Below, piece after piece: positions 1 through 13,258 of a stretch of DNA of 64,000 nucleotides (positions are counted from its first letter, which is position 1; the number at the start of each line of letters is the position of its first letter). The position numbers and the translations under genes are program-made. The notes beneath the pieces are model-generated. The model was not told where the DNA came from. It was given only the letters and a program-made list of their open reading frames with translations, and did not search any database. The stretch lies in NCBI GenBank assembly GCA_019022495.1, contig JAFEKR010000012.1, positions 248,001 to 312,000 of the forward strand, read 5' to 3'. The stretch is from Epichloe hybrida. Lineage: Eukaryota > Ascomycota > Sordariomycetes > Hypocreales > Clavicipitaceae.

Positions 1-3000
1 TTAAAATAGGGATATAAATACTATATTTTATAAAATAGTTAATAATAACTAAAATTATATTATAGGTTTAATTTAAATCTTTTACTAGTAGAAGTCTAGT
101 AATAAAATCTATTAATAATTCTTAAAAAGGGTAATTAAGCACTAGTAATATAGCTAGCTTACTATATGGTTTATAATGCCTTAGTTTTAAAGTCTAATAA
201 TTTACATAAGTGCTAATATATACCTTTATATCTTTCTTTATTATTAGCTAATAATATTAGTTTATAATCTAATAAAGAGTTTTGCTTACTCCTTAGTGCC
301 TAGTAGTAAGGTTATTATAAGTTAGTAATAAAATTTCTTTCCTTATACCTAGAGAAATAAAAATATAATTCTTAAATATTAATAGCTTAGAGGGTCTAAT
401 TAACTATATCTAGGATATAGCTAAATTACTACTTTTAAGTAACTTTAATTAACCTATAGCAAAGTTATTGCCTTACTATGCTTTATATAATAAGACTTAA
501 ATTAGGGGTTTTAATTCTAAGCTCTTTTCTAAAAAGTTAGAGTTAAACTTAAAAGAGGTTCTCTAAATAGATTAGATCCTAGCTATAATATCTCTATAAG
601 TAATTAGTTTAATAAATGCTTTTAGTCTTATAGGAATATAAATAAGTAACGTTTTTAAGGGCGCCCTTACTACTTACTAGTAATAACCTATACTAGTCTA
701 TCCCTATTAGCAATAGCTAGTCTAATAGGAAAATTAAAATAATTAAGCAATAAATAATACATACACTAGGTACTAATAGTATTACTATAGCTAGCTTATT
801 ACTTATTAACTAAAGTATAAAAAGTATTAAATAACCTTACTAATATAACTTTTCTAAGATTATCTAGATTATTAGGTTCTTTAGGAATATAGTTAAGTTA
901 TGATTTTTTAAAACCCTAGATATTAGCAGTATTATCATAGCGTTATTATAACTAACTATTAGTTATATTAAGTAATGTTTTTATAGAGCCTATAGCATTA
1001 ATAATATTACTATAGTGTTCCTATCTCTTAGTATTTATAAATTTAAATAAAAAGGTAAGAAGTTATATAGTTACTACTTTCTCTTTCCTTACCTTACTTA
1101 TAAAATCTAGTTTTCTTAAAAGTAAGTTAGTAGGATTTAATTTCCCTATATAATATATAATCTTAAAGTTAAAAGGATAAAGCTTATTAAGCGTAGTTAC
1201 TTACTTACTAGTAAGCTTAGGCTTTATAGTAAGGTACTTATAGTTTAAATAATCTATAATAACTTTAATTATATAAGCTAAATAAGCAAGATAGTGTCTC
1301 TATATATAAAAAGCCTCTTAGATAGCTAATAATTCGCTATTAGGTATTAAATATTGTAATTTAGTATTAGTTATTTTTCTTAATATAAATATAACTAGGT
1401 GCTAGTAACCTAGCACTAATATTATAAGTATAGCCCTAATTACATATCTAGATACATTTATCTTCACTCTAAGATACGTAAGTAAGTTAAAATGCACTAA
1501 AATTAGCGCTTCCTAAAATCTTTATTAAAGCTCTCTAAATACTACTATCTTATAGGGTTCTAGTTTAAATATCACTAGTTAATTCCCTCTAAGGCAATCT
1601 ATTAATAGAATAATAACTTTACTATACTATTTAATAAAATAGCGGTAAAATCTAGTAAAACCAAGAAATAACTAAATATTAAAAACACTACGTAGTATTA
1701 GCTAGGTTATAATTGCTTTAACTCTTACTAGGTCTATTATAATACCTTTCTCTAATATCTTAAAGCCTAAAAATTTAACTTTCTTAACTAAAAATTAACA
1801 CTTCTTAAGGTTAATAAAAAGACTTACCTCTTTAAACCTATATAAAACTTGTTTAATATACTTTATATAATCTTTAACCTTACTACTATATATTAGTGTA
1901 TTATCTAGATAGATAATGTAAGTCTTATTAATAAGTCCTTTAAGAGTATTATTAATATACTCCCAAAAAGTCACTAGTATATTAACTAGTTTAAATAGTA
2001 TTACTAGATATTTAAAGTGGCTATATTAATAATAGAACGCTATTTTTTACTTATTACCTAAGCAAATATATAGCTAGTAGTACGTATCTTTTAAATCCAA
2101 GACTATAAAAATAACTATACTTACTAATTAATTAAGAATTTTAGTAATAAGGGGCAAAGGGGCCTTATTCTTAATTATAATCTTATTTAAGCCCCTATAA
2201 TTCATATAAAGCCTTAATTTCCCTCCTTTCTTTAAAATAAATAAAATTAGGGCTTTAGCTAGGCTAACTAATCTTCTAATTTACCCTTTAAGCTATGCAC
2301 TTATAAGGTACTCTCTAAGAACCTCTAGCTCCCTTTTAGCTAAATTATATATAGGCCCCTAAGGTAATGTTTTCCTTTCTTCTAATTTAATTATATAAGT
2401 ATAACCTCCTAGTTTAGGAAGCTTATATACTAACTCTTTAGAAAAAATATCTATAAACTCCCTATATTCTTCTAGGATTATTAGTGTAGGGCGCTTGGTG
2501 CTCTTATCCTAATTTAATATAGCTTCTTTACTACTTATGTTTTCTAAAATTAGTATAACTATAATACCTTTGCTTTTTTACTATAAATAAGTATACTTAA
2601 GGATTTATATAGCTACTTTACTATTTATTTATATATCTATTACTACTAGGTTCTTTAATTAGCCTTCTCCTTTTCCTTTTTGATTTTTATTTTCTAAAAT
2701 ACTTAGCCTAATCTTTATTACTCCTAATAATAAAGTAACTACTACTATTTTTTTCTCTTTATATACTTACTACTTACTATAAGTAAAGGAAAGATATTTT
2801 ATTATTACTAGATATCTCTAGTATTTATACTCCTAATATATAATTATAGGTAAATACTCTTTAATCTAGTCTATACCTAGAATTATCCCTTTACTTATAT
2901 TAGTAATAAAGTAGCTAACTTAGCAGACCTTTATAAATCCTATACTATCTTTTATCTTAACTAATTTTTTTAGAATTCCTTAATATAAAATCACTTTTTT

Positions 3001-4743
3001 ACTTATACTCTCTAATATCCTATCTAATTAGATTATATTCTCCTAATCCTTTTTTAATAATAATTTTAGATAAATTATTAAAGACTATATACCTATATTA
3101 AATAGCGCTTATATAGCTAACTACTAGTTATCTTATTATAGAGATACTTATATTCTTATTTTATTATCTATAGGGTATTCTATAGCAAGATTATATTCCT
3201 AGGTCTATGCTAATTAAACTAGTATTATATTAGAAAACATAGCTTTATTACTACTTTTCCTATGCTTCTTAGTTATATATTTAGTACTTTTATAGGTAAA
3301 ATAATCTAATGCCTAATAAGTTAGTATAGTATACCTAGGCTTTTTATATTTATAGCACACTAGGAATAATCTTTTCCCTTAGTCTTTACTTTATTACTAC
3401 GCCCTATTTATAAGTAATATAAAATAAGAGTATTATCTCTTTCTTTTAAAGTCCTAACCTTTTTTATTATTTTAGCCTAAACCTATTATAACCTTTGCTT
3501 TCTTACCTTAGCCTTATAGTTAGCTCTAGGTTATTAGAATCTCTTAACTAATTATTTACTTCCTTATAGCATTATTTAAGCTATTTAAAAAGATTATAAT
3601 TCTTAGATATATAAGGATTTCTTTAGGTAACTTAGCTTTTACCTTATCCTAGGCTTATATAAAGAATTAAAATAATTAGCTATTCTTTTACCTAAGATTT
3701 AGTAGTAACCTTATTGCTTCTAAGTGTCTTATACCTATATTTATTATTCTAGTTTTTAACTATTCTAGGAAATTTACCTAGGTAATTAATAAATAATTTA
3801 CATACCTATCTATAGCTATATAACGCATTTACTATTACTTTATATTACTAGCTAGGTAGCTACTTATATACGCTACCTTAGTTATATTATCCTTAAAGGT
3901 ATAGTAGTTTAATTTAAATAGTATATCTAAGTTTACTAAGAAATTCTATAGGCTTTTATATATTTCCCCTTTATATATAGGCATTTTTATTTATATTTTA
4001 ATAAGACTACCTTACTATATAATTACTACTATATTACTATAGACTATAAGTAAAATCATAGCTAATGTTTAAGGGGTAATTATAGGTCTAGATTAAGGGG
4101 TAATTATAGGTTTAGTTTAAGGTCTAGTAAATCCTAGATTTGCCTTAAGCTCTCTAATTTACGCCTTTATCTATAAGACCTTTTATTTTCTTTAAAGGCA
4201 ACATAGCTTAGATTATATAACCTTATAGCGTTACTATAATGCCCTTTTTTCTTTAGTTATATTATCTATACCTCTACTTAAATTAGGATTAAGTGGCGTT
4301 TATTATACCTTATTATCTATAGTTCTAGATTATAAGGGTTCCTTATCTTCCTAATTATCTATAGCTTTATTATTATAAGGTACTAGCGTGTTTCTTATAG
4401 ATCTTTAGAGTATTAGCTATATAATAATCTAGCTAATGGTTTATATCCTTAAAAAGGTTAAGAGAGATTAATTTATTATAGCTTATACTAAAAGGTTAAG
4501 AATAAAGTAATAGCTAAGACTATTATAGTTACTACTAGATAGACACCAGCTAGGGGTAGGTATATAAAGGTTTTAATCTCTAACCTAGCACTAATAATAT
4601 GCGTAGTCTTTAATAAATACCTTACTCTATAAGCACGTGGCTATCTTATAGCTAGCTAGCCTCTTTATTATCCGCATGGCCTAAAGGTTCCCTAAAGACC
4701 CGCTTCGATGAATATCCTATCTTTGACCTCTGCGCTCCTAACA
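1..4743 (-). mobile_element. RIP-degraded Ty3/gypsy LTR retrotransposon (partial)
   Basis: Very A+T-rich DNA with stops in all frames, but minus-strand remnants of a gypsy polyprotein remain. A Gag zinc knuckle (CYKxxKPxxT pattern, with cysteine and glycine codons changed by G-to-A or C-to-T) lies near 3,322-3,357. The reverse-transcriptase box YLDD survives as YLDN at 1,900-1,911. The order Gag at higher and RT at lower coordinates fits minus-strand transcription, so RNase H and integrase should lie at 1-1,800 and beyond the left edge. A TGTT... LTR-like end reads leftward from 4,743, and 4,671-4,743 is less mutated than the rest. Not functional. The right boundary is the least certain part, because the bases just outside it look like a polypurine tract. 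Confidence 0.7.
1900..1911 (-). other. Remnant RT catalytic motif (YLDD decayed to YLDN)
   Basis: The minus strand reads Tyr-Leu-Asp-Asn, followed by Thr-Leu-Ile. The gypsy-family active site is YLDD; Asp to Asn is one G-to-A change, as RIP makes. Confidence 0.65.
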
Positions 4744-4753
4744 CTCCCCCCTT

Positions 4754-7700
4754 AAGGTTCTAACCTTTTTCCTCTTCTTATAATAAATTTCCTATAGGTT
4801 CTTTTCCTTCCTATCCCTCTTAGGGGCTATTTAAGGCTTCTCTAGTCTAGTGCTAGTTTAAATACTAATGTTTTACATAGAAAAACGCGCTATAATGTTA
4901 CTAAGCTCTATAAGTACCTTATTTTTAGTGCTATTCTAGCTCTAATTTGCCTAGGAACTTATAACCTTAGATAAGTATCTAAGGAAGTCCCTAACCTAAA
5001 AGCAATTAAATTAGGTAAAGGCAAAAGGCCTAGAAGTAAGTCCCCTTTACCTCTATTTTACCCTATTTTTAGGTCTAACCTAGGGTAGCTAGGTAAGCTA
5101 TAAGAGATCTAGTGTGTGTCCTATAAGATATAATCTATTAAAAATAAGGGCTATTAGTGCTATAATATTATTAGTAAGTTAGTTTATTTCTAGTCTAGGG
5201 GTAGGGCTAATTTATATATAAAGGGGTAATGTCTAATGCCTATTTTAATTATTAGGTTTATAATTACGTATATATTAAGGTAATGTTAACTCCTACGCTT
5301 ATTCTAAGCTTACTCTAGTGCTAATTTACATATAGCTAAATATCACTAGCTAGTAAGGGGAATATTAGTAGTTAGTTAAGACTTAGGCTAGTATAGTTAC
5401 TAGGAGTAATATAAGTAAATTTGCTCTAGCTTAGTAGTAGCTTTATTCTATAGCTAACTTTAATTATCTAGGCCCTAGAGGACTATATAGCTTAGGTTAA
5501 GAAACTCTATACTAAAAACCACACTAAGAAAAAATAGGGCATTACTATAGTAAGCCTAGACCTAGCTAGGTCTAGGTTTACAGAGAAATAACATAATAAG
5601 GTTATCTTTTAGCTCTAGTGGCTTAATGCTTAAGTAGCGGAGATAAACTAGCTCCTAGCCACTAGCCTATTAGCTAAGGGTAAGAGTAAGGTAATAGAGA
5701 ATATAATCCCTATTTCTAAGGAGAAATAAGGCTAATTCTAGGTTAGTAAAGGGGTAGTAATAAGCTAGTGTAAAATAATACCTATAGCTTTTAACTTAAA
5801 ATTAATCTAATAACTATTCTAGACCTATAGTCTTCCTATTATAGTGTAATTCCGCCTTATATCTAGCCTGCCTCCGTGGCTATACTATTTTGCCTAGTGC
5901 CTCTCTTTAGTTATCTATAGTGTCTATTTATTAGTTAGTTTAGTTACCTCTAGGGTAGCCTAGATCCTCCCTTAGTTTACATTAACTAAAGGCTAGGTCT
6001 TACGCTAATATATAGTATTAGAGTTTTCTTATACTAAGAAACCACTTTATAATATATCTTACCTTTAAGGGATTATCTAGGGCTAGCCTTACCTCCTATA
6101 TATCTCTAGGCTATCTTATTTAGGGGCGTTTATAGTTATAGTTAGTATAGTTAATAATTATATAGTACTAGTCTTTAACTATATAACTATAGCTATATAG
6201 GGGTAAAGCTACCCTAGGAACATGCCTTTAGAAAAGGAACTTATTAAGGCTAATCTTTCCTATATATAATTATACTATTATAAAGGAAATATGCTTATTA
6301 AGCCTAGTGTGAAATTTCTAGATTTCCTTTAGGTTATAGGTAAGTAAGCAGTTCTCTATTAGCTTTCTCCTATGCCTATATTATCTCTATTGCCTATTAA
6401 AATACTAGTCTTCCTATCTTTTTTTTTACTCCTTATATAGTTATATATCTAGTTTATTATTAGTAAGTAAGGGTTTTCTTTTATATTATAGTATTATTTA
6501 CACTAAGTTAGCTATAGCCTATATCTTATTTATTATTTTACTAAGTATAATCCTTTTCTTAAACTTTTACTTTATCTTATTTAAGTAAAGGTCTAGGGGG
6601 GGGATATAGGTTTTAACTTCTAGCTAAGTAATTAGTATAGCCTTAAATACTTTAGCTATAGTCTAGAGATAGGTTAATTAGTTTACTATAAAACTTCTAA
6701 CTATTTCTTATAGTTTTCCTCCTTTCTTAGTTAAGGTATAGTAAGCGCTTACCTTATAAGCAAGAATAGGCTAGACTACCTATATATATATAAGCTAGGT
6801 ATCTCTAAAGCTAATACCCTATGCTAACGCTACTAATATAAAGAGTGTAAGCTACTACTAGGCTAGTTTCCCCTTAAGGATATTCTTATAAGCACTCTAG
6901 TTAAGTTTTCTATTTACTTATACCCTAAGGAATTAGTATATCTCTATTAGCACTATCTTCTCTATACTAAGCTAAACCCTAGCTTATAAGGGCTTATAGG
7001 CCTTACTAAAGTATATAAGTTTAGTTTTTACTAGATTAAACTTTACTTTTACCTCTTTTACCTATTTCTTATAGATTTTCTAAGTAGCCTTAAGTTTTCT
7101 CTAGGTTTATACTATATTTTTACTAAATACTATAATATTTATATTATTAGTAAATCTAATTACTACTATGCCTAGAATAGCCTAGAGGTATATATAAAGT
7201 TTTATAAAGTAAAGGAAAAAGAGAATTAGTAAAAAGGGAAATCCTTATAAGGTACTAGCCTTAATCTTAAAGGGTTTAGAGAGTTCTTTATTAAAGCTAA
7301 GCTAGCTTATTTTATTCACTAGGAAGCTTTATATTATAGCTATTAGCTAGTAAGGGATTCCTATTAGGATTAGTAAGTAAATTAGGTATAGGTAGCTAAC
7401 TTTATTAAAAGTAAATAAGATATTTATCTAGGTAAGTAAGGCAATTCTACCCTTACTCTAGGCCTCTCTTATGCACTTTACTAAGACCTTAATTATAGTC
7501 TTTATTAACCTATTTATCCTATTCCCTATTTATAGCTTTAGAAGGAGTCCTTTTGCCTTAGTAAAGGCTATAAGTCACTTTATAATTACTACTTCTATGA
7601 TTTTTCCTATAATATTTAGTAAGGAGATAGGCCTCTAAGCATTAGCCCTCCTTATCTTTTTTATTATCTTACTTAGTTTCCTAATTACTACTACTCTAGT

Positions 7701-10620
7701 AGTCTAAAATTAGGCTAGGAAATACCTTACTTTAAGAATAGTATTTAAAAGCTAGATTATAGCTTCTTTTACTAGCTTATTACAGGCCTTAATAAGGCTT
7801 ACTAGGAGCTCATTATTACCTAGTGCTTTCTAACTAGCTATATCTAATATAATAACTAATATCTCTTCTAGTTTAAACTAGTTATTATCTAGGAATAGTA
7901 TATTATTTAGCTTTAGGAAGGTAAGGTCTAGGATTTAAAAGAGGTTTACTATAAGCTTAGGGAAGAACCTTAGTGCTAGTATACTTACTTTATCCTTATA
8001 TATAGTAGCTAGGTTTAGGTTATTTTTAGTCCTCTTTAGCTCTAGTAGCCTAGGTAATTCTAGGGGGGCCTAGCTTTAGAGCTAGGCTTATCTCTCTAGT
8101 CTTTACACTCCCCTATCCTTTCTTTATATATTAGCCTTTTATAAGGTATCTTTCTATATATTTCTTCTCTTAGTTTTAATAACTTATTCTTAGTCCTTAT
8201 TTACCTTAGTATAGGCTTACTAGTTTACTTCTATTCTCTATTATCTTTATTATCTCTTTACTTATCTAGCTTTAGTAACTACCTCTTTAGCTATCCTTAA
8301 TCACTATACCTCTAGGCTAAGGAGCCTCTAGGGCTTCTATAGGGCTACCTTATTTACTATTTATTAAAGGTTTGTAATAAGCTAAGTAGCGTATATATTT
8401 ATCCCTTCTTTATCTTATAAATCTAGGGCGTTTTTAGGTTAAAAGTATACTATTACCTCTGCCTTTATGTATAGTTTATCTATTATATTTTACGTGTGTC
8501 TAAGGGTCTATAGGATATTATCTTATAGGCTAGTAAAGATACTAATTAGCTATAGGATATAGTTAAATCTAGTAAGGTCTTTTGCTTCTTTATAGTAAAC
8601 TTAGATATCTAGGGTTACCTACGCTAGGTCTATAGTACTATCCCTATTATCCTTATATTATTTAGTTAGTTCCCCTTAGGGTATTACTAGTCTAAGCCTT
8701 TACTAGCTTATAAGTTCTAGTAGCTTATTTACTTTATTAGTGGTTTTATTTAGCTTATTCTAGAGGGGATGCTTTTAGTTAAAATCTCTTATAAATACAC
8801 TCTAGTTATGTGGTATCTCTATATTAATATCTTATATAGGGGTATTCTAGTTATTACTATAACCTTCTAAATAAAGGGAATAAATATTAATCCTATAAAT
8901 TTCCACTAGTAACTAGTTAAGCCCTCCCTAGGCTAATTATAACCTTATATTATGTTTCTTATTAATATATATAGCATTATGCCTATTATAGTATATAAGT
9001 TAAAACTAGGTAAGGCCTAGTATAAGGGGCTATAAATATTTTATATATTCTTACTCTTAGATTACTATTATATCTATATTAGTTTAGTAATAAAGCATAA
9101 TATATATTAAGCTATTTTTCTTATTTATATTCTAGAAGAGAACTTATAATATTACTATATTAATTAAGGGGGTAGTAGTAAGTCTTAGCTATTTTATACT
9201 AGTTTTATTCTAACCCTAAGTTATTCTATATAATGCCTAATGCTTCTAGCTCTTAGCTATTTAGTGCTTTACTTTATGTTTATAGGTTAATCTCTTTTTC
9301 TTCCTATTATTACTATAAGTTCTATAGCTATACTAGCTCTCTCTTAGGCTAAAGCTAGGTTTTTACTAGGGGAGCTAGAGGTAAAGTAAAATAGTTATTT
9401 TAAGTAACTAGCCTTTACTATATTTTACTTCTCTTTTAGTACTAAGTAGTCTTTAGACTAAGCTAGGTATAGTCTAGAGTATAGGATATAGTTTTCCTTA
9501 AGTTATTTATTTATTATTAGGTATAATACCTTACTATCTTTATACTAGCTAGCTTTATACTTACTATACCTTAGTATTACCTTATAAAACTTAGTAATAT
9601 ATCCTATTTAAAAGTAGTTATAGCACTATCTAGGTTATAAGGTCTTATTATATAGTTTAGTTTAGAATAGCTTTACTTTAAAGACTATTTTATCTTAGTA
9701 TATCTTATTAGTATCTTTAACTTTAGCTAGTCTAAGAATTAGGGTAGTTTACTAGGTATTCTTACCCTAGGAGTATCTTATAGTTACCTTAATTATATTT
9801 ACTTTATTTACTTTTCTAATTTCTATTACTAGGTTTTTAATAGATATATACTTTATTAGGAAACCCTTAATAATAACACTAAGTATATAGTAGTAAATAG
9901 CTACCTTTAGGCTAAACACTTTAGTAATTTATTTTTAGTTTTCTTTATACTACACTATATTTCCTTTAAAGGTAATAATTATATTCTTACTAAGAAGTCT
10001 TCTAGCTACTATTACTAAGGCTTACCTAATAGCTTTATTTATAGCTATAACTATATCTTTTACATCCCTAGACTAAAGTAATTCTTATATAGTGTTTTCT
10101 TTTATAAGTATTTCTTTATATTATCTTTTAAGGACTTAAAGAGAGAGGGGGTTAGTATTTAGTTATTTTAAGGTAGGCCTAGCTATAATACTAGCCTAGG
10201 TTAGGGAGTTATTATCTTTAGCTTCCTCCTTAATAGCCTTCTTAAGGGCTATTTTTAATACTTCTTTAGTAATATAAATATTACTATTATTAGTGTTTAT
10301 AGTTCTTATTTTAGCTTAGGTATAGTTTACTACTTAGTTAGCTATAGTAAGTATAATACACTACACTTAGGTAACTTTATTACTTAGAATAAGGCTAGTA
10401 ATCTTATTATAATATTTTATATCTTTAAGGTATATAAATTAGTTCTAGTTTACTATTAGGTTATTTTCACTCCTTTAGATATTAAACTATCCTATTCCTA
10501 TGTTTAGGTAGTAGCTACTCTAAGCTAGCCTCCCTAAGCCTATATTAATTACTATTAGCGTCTTATTTACACTCCTATTACTAGCTTTATTATAGTGTAA
10601 TATTATAGGGGGGGAGAAAT
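4754..10620 (-). mobile_element. RIP-degraded LINE (non-LTR retrotransposon)
   Basis: Minus-strand remnants of a two-ORF LINE occur in the right order. A zinc knuckle (C-Y-N-Y-F-x-I-G-Y-I-T-K-F, originally CX2CX4H) is near 9,585-9,624, from ORF1. The endonuclease box GDFNAxHPLW survives as RDFNxKHPL at about 8,759-8,793. The reverse-transcriptase box RPISLL is intact near 7,625-7,645, and the catalytic FADD is decayed to FTNN at 7,143-7,154. All substitutions are C-to-T or G-to-A. Stops are frequent, so it is dead. The boundaries are approximate: the 5' end lies near the GC-richer patch at 10,622-10,720 and the 3' end near 4,754. The layout resembles fungal Tad-like LINEs, but the clade is not determined. 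Confidence 0.7.
7143..7154 (-). other. Remnant LINE RT catalytic motif (FADD decayed to FTNN)
   Basis: The minus strand reads Phe-Thr-Asn-Asn followed by Ile-Asn-Ile-Ile-Val-Phe. FADD is the usual LINE active site; Ala to Thr and Asp to Asn are single G-to-A changes. Confidence 0.6.
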
Positions 10621-10621
10621 A

Positions 10622-10720
10622 AAGGTAAGGATTTTAAATATTAATGTGATTTGTATTTTAGAGGCAATTCCGAACCTTAGGGTTAGTGCGGAAAAGTATG
10701 CAAAGGTTAACTAATATAAG
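10622..10720. other. RIP-spared patch between transposons
   Basis: About 100 bases of near-normal composition within the AT block, after a G7 run. The patch keeps CpG-containing words such as TTCCGAACC and TGCGG. It separates the minus-strand LINE from the plus-strand DNA that follows, so it is probably an element end or a scrap of old single-copy DNA. Confidence 0.4.
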
Positions 10721-13258
10721 TAACTAAAGGGTATTTAGCATGCTTTTTACACTATAGAGAAAAGATCTAGTATAATATATAATAAATAGAATAGGTAGCT
10801 TTATATAAGTAAGTAAACTACTAATTATATCTCTTAAATATATAGAAGGTTTAGTAAATTTATTATAATAAAGCCTCTTATTATAAATATAGCTATTATA
10901 AAAGAGAAGTAAGTAAAGGTTTTCTTAGGAGACTATAAAGCTAGTAATATAGTTATTAAAGCTTAAGATACTAAGAGCTTTACTACTACTAAAAGGGTAT
11001 AAGAAAAGTTATTAGAAGAAAGCTTTAATAAGTCTAAAGATAATAAAATTAAGTCTTAAAGAGGGAATACTAATATATAATACCCTAATAATAAGGCTTA
11101 TAATACTATTAAGCTCTTTAATAAAGAAAATTCCCTCTTTAAGAATAATTAGTAATATTAAAGTTAGCCTTAAAGTAATATTCTAGAGTAAAGCACTAAT
11201 AATATAGCTATTTCCTTAACGCTAAACCTATAGAGCTTTTAATTAAGCTTTACTAAGGCTATGCCTAATAGATTATAGCTAAATTTATTACTATAAAGTA
11301 TATAAAAGCATTAGGCTATAGTATAGGTAAAAGAGCTCTTAGAGGTTATATTTAATATCCTTAGGCCTTAAATATAGGGCTTAAAGAGATATATTATTAC
11401 TTAAAGAGCTATAAGGGCTAATAATATTAAGAAGGTAATTAAGAACTATTAATTATATAGTAAAGAGTTTAGAATAAGTATAATTATTAGAGTTATATTA
11501 TAGTTAAAGTAAGATTAACTAAATCCTTTAATTTAAAACTTATTATTATTAAAAGAGGTAAAGTAAGCGTAAATTAAGTTAAATTTTAGTATTAATACTA
11601 TTTACTAGTAAAAGCAAGGCTTTTTATTAAGAAAGTTTATAGGCTATATATATTTATTACTTTTTAACCTATAATATTATTATTATATTAATTAGAATTT
11701 TATTAATAATACTATTAAATTTATTAAATATATATCTTTTTATCTAAATTATTACTTTACTAAACTCTTTAAAGCTACTATACTATTCTTTTCTAAATCT
11801 TATAGCCTATAAGGCCTATAAGAAGTAAAAACACTTATATAGTAGCTATTTTAAGCGCTTTATGCTTATCTCTAAGTAATAATTTTATCTCTTTTACTTT
11901 AAAGTTATAAGGCTCCTTTTTACCTAATTTAATAAAGTTAAAGAGGCCTATAATAGCATAGACTATCTTAATTTATATAAGAAAGTTATACTTAGTAATA
12001 CTATAGTAAATTATCTTTTACTTTTACTTATATTATCTAAAAACACGCTTTATAACTATTTATAATTATATATACTAGAAGTTAAAAAGCTCTTTCTTAT
12101 TATTAAAATACTTATAAACTTCTCTTTAGTCTTATAAATAATATTAAACCCTTAAAAATAGTATTATTAAGCTATAATATATACTAAATCCTATATTACT
12201 AAGATAAAATTAGCCTTAAGGGATTATAAAAGACTTTATAAATACTATTTATAATAAGGTATTATTATTAATAAAACCTTTAGTACTTACTAGTATATAT
12301 AGAAATAATTCCTTAAAGCTTATAGCTACTAGTATATTTTATAAGATATTATTCTTCCTTAACTAGAATCTTTACTACTAATTTTATAGAATATACGCTA
12401 GAATATATATACTATTAATAGTACTAATAGTATTATTAAATTAAAGGAACTTTTTATTTAGCTTTATAAATAGTAAGACTAACTATAGCTTTAGCTAATA
12501 AATAAAGATTATATATAAATACCTTATTAGATTAATAAGCTTATAAATAATTTAAGATACTAATACTTAGCCTAGTAGAATTTAATACCCTATATTCCTT
12601 TATAGCTTATTATATATATAAATCTATAAGAAAACTATTACTTTTTACTTAACTAATTAATATTATAAAGAGCACACTAAGGTATTAATATAAAGCTAGC
12701 TATAGAGCTTAAGGAAGGTTTTCTTTAGTATTTAAAATAGATTTATAAATTTAATTTCTAATAATAGTTAAAGAATTTATTTATAGAGATCTTATAATAC
12801 TATTAGTAATAAATAGGCACCTCTAAGGCTTATAAGGGTATTATAAGTATTATAATTATAGTTAATATACTAATAAAGGTAATATAGCCTATATAGGGTT
12901 CTTTATAGTAAGCCTAGCTTCTAAAAACACTATAAAATTAATATTATAAGCTAAAGGTTATTATTAGTGTCTTTATCTATAATAAATTAATTAAATAAGA
13001 GGTTATTAACCCTAAGAAACGTTATTATAGCTTATAGCTAGGTATAAACTTTACACTAGTGTAAACTTTATATAAGGACTATATAAGGTATATAGTTTAT
13101 ACCTAAAAATTAGTAAAAATTACTTCTTTCTTAGTATTTAAGCTTATTTTAGGTATTTATATAGCCTTAGTTAAAAAGATATATTATAAATAGGGGGGGA
13201 TATAGTATTTATATAATTTAGATAAAATTCCATAAATTTCTATAGATCTTAGCTAATA
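10721..13258 (+). mobile_element. RIP-degraded transposon, possibly Mutator-like (MULE)
   Basis: AT-rich with no open frame. Between about 12,100 and 12,480 the plus strand can be read, allowing for C-to-T and G-to-A changes, as pieces like the MULE transposase core: a TDxxxAL-like stretch, then a W-H-I motif, then a TSRxxSxxxK-like stretch before an LxxLY segment. These are weak matches scattered over frames, so the class is tentative. No convincing terminal inverted repeats were found. The block ends abruptly at about 13,258, where CpG-containing sequence begins. Confidence 0.35.
13050..13065. repeat. Perfect 16-bp palindrome TTTACACTAGTGTAAA
   Basis: A perfect palindrome inside the AT block, nested in a looser inverted repeat (AGGTATAAAC ... 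GTTTATACCT). A related 16-mer, TTTGCACCCGTGCAAA, lies just outside the block at 13,289-13,304; three of the four differences are RIP-type transitions. It could be part of a transposon terminus. Confidence 0.4.
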
